DNA from: JALRBM01 sp964615445
GTDB taxonomy: Bacteria > Patescibacteriota > Saccharimonadia > Saccharimonadales > Saccharimonadaceae
Assembly (NCBI GenBank): GCA_964615445.1
Contig: CAZTOK010000052.1
Location: 1 to 7,005, forward strand
DNA length: 7,005 nucleotides
Reading direction: 5' to 3'
Positions within the stretch are counted from its first letter, which is position 1. Each line of letters begins with the position of its first letter. Shown piece after piece: positions 5,620 through 7,005 of the stretch. A model generated the notes under the pieces. It was not told the DNA's origin. It saw only the letters and a program-made list of their open reading frames with translations, and searched no databases. The position numbers and the translations under genes were made by a program.

Positions 5620-5628
5620 TGCTACAAT
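5620..5628 (+). promoter_or_regulatory. Extended -10 promoter of the 2H phosphoesterase gene
   Basis: TGC-TACAAT followed eight bases later by the ATG at 5637, predicting a leader of about two nucleotides or none. No Shine-Dalgarno is visible. Only five bases separate it from the leftward -10, so polymerase could not occupy both at once. Confidence 0.55.
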
Positions 5629-5636
5629 TCGGGCAG

Positions 5637-6098
5637 ATGAAACACCTCTATCTCTTTACATTGGAAATTACACCACTTGAAGTAGGCAAGACATACGATG
5701 AATTGCCGTCACATCTGACGCTCATGAGCCGATTCTTGTCTGAACTACCTGCCGAAGAACTGGCCAATAAAGTCCGGCCACTTTTTGCGCAGACTGCACC
5801 TGTCCATCTAGTATTTGGCGAAACTATGGAGCTTGGGCCAAAGAAAGTTACAGCTCATATGGTTGATAGCCTGGATGAGAAGCGACTGCATAACAACGTG
5901 TATAAACTTCTTGATTATCTTAAAGTAGAGTATCAATATCCCGAGTTTATTGGCGGCAATCACAAACCGCACGTTACTGCGAGGGATGGCATGCAGTTTA
6001 TGCCCAGTGACAAGCGTACAGTCTCCGCCGCCTATCTTATTGAGATTGTGGACTCAAAAAGAGTAATTCGGGCCAAGCTTGGCTTAGGTCAAGCTTAA
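5637..6098 (+). CDS. 2H phosphoesterase, 2'-5' RNA ligase (LigT)-like
   Basis: A 153-residue protein with the two HxTx motifs that define the 2H superfamily: HLTL at 26-29 and HVTA at 112-115, about 85 residues apart. Each histidine-threonine pair contributes to one symmetric active site. Members act on 2',3'-cyclic phosphates or 2'-5' linkages in RNA, or on ADP-ribose cyclic phosphate; the exact reaction cannot be told. It is slightly shorter than the typical 170-190 residues of LigT proteins. The ATG at 5637 is chosen over a GTG at 5619, because a -10 box at 5623-5628 lies between them. It is convergent with the zinc-ribbon gene, with 17 bp between stops and no obvious terminator hairpin. 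Confidence 0.88.
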   Translation: MKHLYLFTLEITPLEVGKTYDELPSHLTLMSRFLSELPAEELANKVRPLFAQTAPVHLVFGETMELGPKKVTAHMVDSLDEKRLHNNVYKLLDYLKVEYQYPEFIGGNHKPHVTARDGMQFMPSDKRTVSAAYLIEIVDSKRVIRAKLGLGQA

Positions 6099-6115
6099 GG
6101 ATATGACTGCTCGTC

Positions 6116-7005
6116 CTACGGCTTTTTCTTTGAAATCAGACCAACTATCTCTTCTTCTCGTTCGTACGCCCGCAAACGCCCAGTAAGATATCCGAGACGA
6201 TAATCCACGCCATCGCTCATCAACCGCCAGTTCGTGTCGGCGAGAGCGGTCGTGACAGCTTTCTTGAGAGATTTGCGGCTTTTAGCGTCATCACGGCTTG
6301 CGTCACCATCCATGCAACTAAAAGCAACGACTACATTAAGTCCCAGTTCCGGTTTATCAAAGGAAACCTCTATAAACCCAGCGGTCTCTATAGCTGGGCG
6401 GAGCTTTTCCATGAGCTGCGGTATCTTGAGTTGGATGATCTTCGCGGCCGCTTCATAGATCTCCTTGTTGGCATCCCGCTCCATTTCTTCATCTAGCATG
6501 CGCATGCCATCTTCCCATTTCACTCGGTAGGACTGCATAGTTCTTGCGCGTTCCTCATCAAGGCAGAAGATTTTGCGGTCTCGCTCGAAGTTAGGGTCGG
6601 GAGCTTCCTTTTTACCGAGCTGCGTCTTTTCGACTTCTTTGTGGCCGCAAGCTTCGCAGGTGTAGGTCGTTGTCATGATGCGGCCTCTTGTTTTGACGTC
6701 CATAGCTAGTGGTTTGCTACACTTCGCGCATGGAGTTACGGGTGAGATCCACTCAGAGCCGTCTTCCCAGCATACTGTGCGCTTTTTGCAGACAGGGCAG
6801 TCGAACATAAATGCCACCGATTCTTCACCGTCATCCTTGCGCAGCAAGTGTTTGTTTACGAGCCGCAAACCCTGCTTGTCGCAATGAGAGCAAGTTGGTT
6901 CCATCCAAGGTTTAGCGCTCGCCAGGCGTTCGTCTAGCTCCTTGTCACGCCGCATCCATGAGTCAATGGTTGCTTGCTTTTCCTCCCAACGAGGCAGCAG
7001 GTATG
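6116..7005 (-). CDS. Double zinc-ribbon protein of unknown function (5' end beyond window)
   Basis: The frame stays open to the right edge, giving 295 visible residues. An ATG at 6955 exists, but the 16 codons before it (YLLPRWEEKQATIDSW) read as protein and no Shine-Dalgarno precedes that ATG, so the true start is probably outside. Eight cysteines form two CxxC...CxxC zinc ribbons: C38/C41 with C69/C72, and C92/C95 with C116/C119. A charged, probably helical linker follows (about 130-195), then a mixed alpha/beta C-terminal domain (about 196-295) ending in a basic SKKKP tail. There is no signal peptide or membrane segment in the visible part. Zinc ribbons often mediate nucleic acid or protein binding, and a role in transcription or RNA handling is possible, but I do not recognise the family. 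Confidence 0.85.
   Translation of the reverse strand, partial: YLLPRWEEKQATIDSWMRRDKELDERLASAKPWMEPTCSHCDKQGLRLVNKHLLRKDDGEESVAFMFDCPVCKKRTVCWEDGSEWISPVTPCAKCSKPLAMDVKTRGRIMTTTYTCEACGHKEVEKTQLGKKEAPDPNFERDRKIFCLDEERARTMQSYRVKWEDGMRMLDEEMERDANKEIYEAAAKIIQLKIPQLMEKLRPAIETAGFIEVSFDKPELGLNVVVAFSCMDGDASRDDAKSRKSLKKAVTTALADTNWRLMSDGVDYRLGYLTGRLRAYEREEEIVGLISKKKP

Noticed and set aside
5619..5636. GTG start at 5619 for the 2H phosphoesterase
   Set aside because: The -10 box at 5623-5628 lies downstream of it, and family members begin close to MKHLYLF.
6072..6083. 12-bp palindrome GCCAAGCTTGGC near the end of the 2H phosphoesterase gene
   Set aside because: It lies in coding sequence, has no loop and no following T-run, so it is not a convincing terminator or operator; probably chance.

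Overview
The window holds ten well-supported protein-coding genes, one probable 53-residue small gene and an unplaced coding-like fragment at the left edge. I see no RNA genes, insertion sequences or CRISPR array. The standard code is used: TGA is a true stop for the HIT and dehydrogenase genes. Genes are short and tightly packed, with strand switches every one to three genes, 3'-end overlaps and very short intergenic spaces. Together with several apparently leaderless starts behind extended -10 boxes, this suggests a small-genome bacterium; a Saccharibacteria-like Patescibacterium (CPR) is my guess. No phylogenetic marker is present, so that placement is inference. The 100-N run at 1425-1524 marks a draft assembly with a gap of unknown true size.

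Layout. (1) 55-653, plus: the tail of an open frame with no start, coupled by overlap to a stand-alone single-HKD phospholipase D-fold nuclease-like protein that resembles the C-terminal module of larger helicase-type proteins; this looks like accessory DNA. (2) 700-3145, minus: an operon running Gfo/Idh/MocA oxidoreductase, nucleotidyltransferase-like protein (interrupted by the N gap), HIT hydrolase; the first two are joined by an ATGA overlap. (3) 3222-3854, plus: a histidine phosphatase divergent from that operon, with the two promoters overlapping at their -35 boxes. (4) 3821-4420, minus: an aspartyl/asparaginyl beta-hydroxylase-like Fe(II)/2-oxoglutarate oxygenase, overlapping the phosphatase 3' end. 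(5) 4468-4629, plus: the small gene. (6) 4626-5599, minus: two Nudix hydrolases in tandem. (7) 5637-6098, plus: a 2H phosphoesterase (2'-5' RNA ligase-like), divergent from the Nudix pair across a 37-bp space containing a perfect 16-bp palindrome. (8) 6116 to the right edge, minus: a protein with two four-cysteine zinc ribbons whose 5' end lies outside the window.

Functionally the region is rich in small soluble enzymes acting on nucleotides and phosphate esters (HIT, nucleotidyltransferase, two Nudix, 2H phosphoesterase, histidine phosphatase) plus two redox enzymes. That fits nucleotide or nucleotide-sugar housekeeping and salvage; no single pathway is proven. The most notable observations are the repeated leaderless promoter architecture, the palindrome between divergent genes, the Gfo/Idh-nucleotidyltransferase-HIT operon and the small gene. 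I did not find convincing evidence of a new defence or mobile system.
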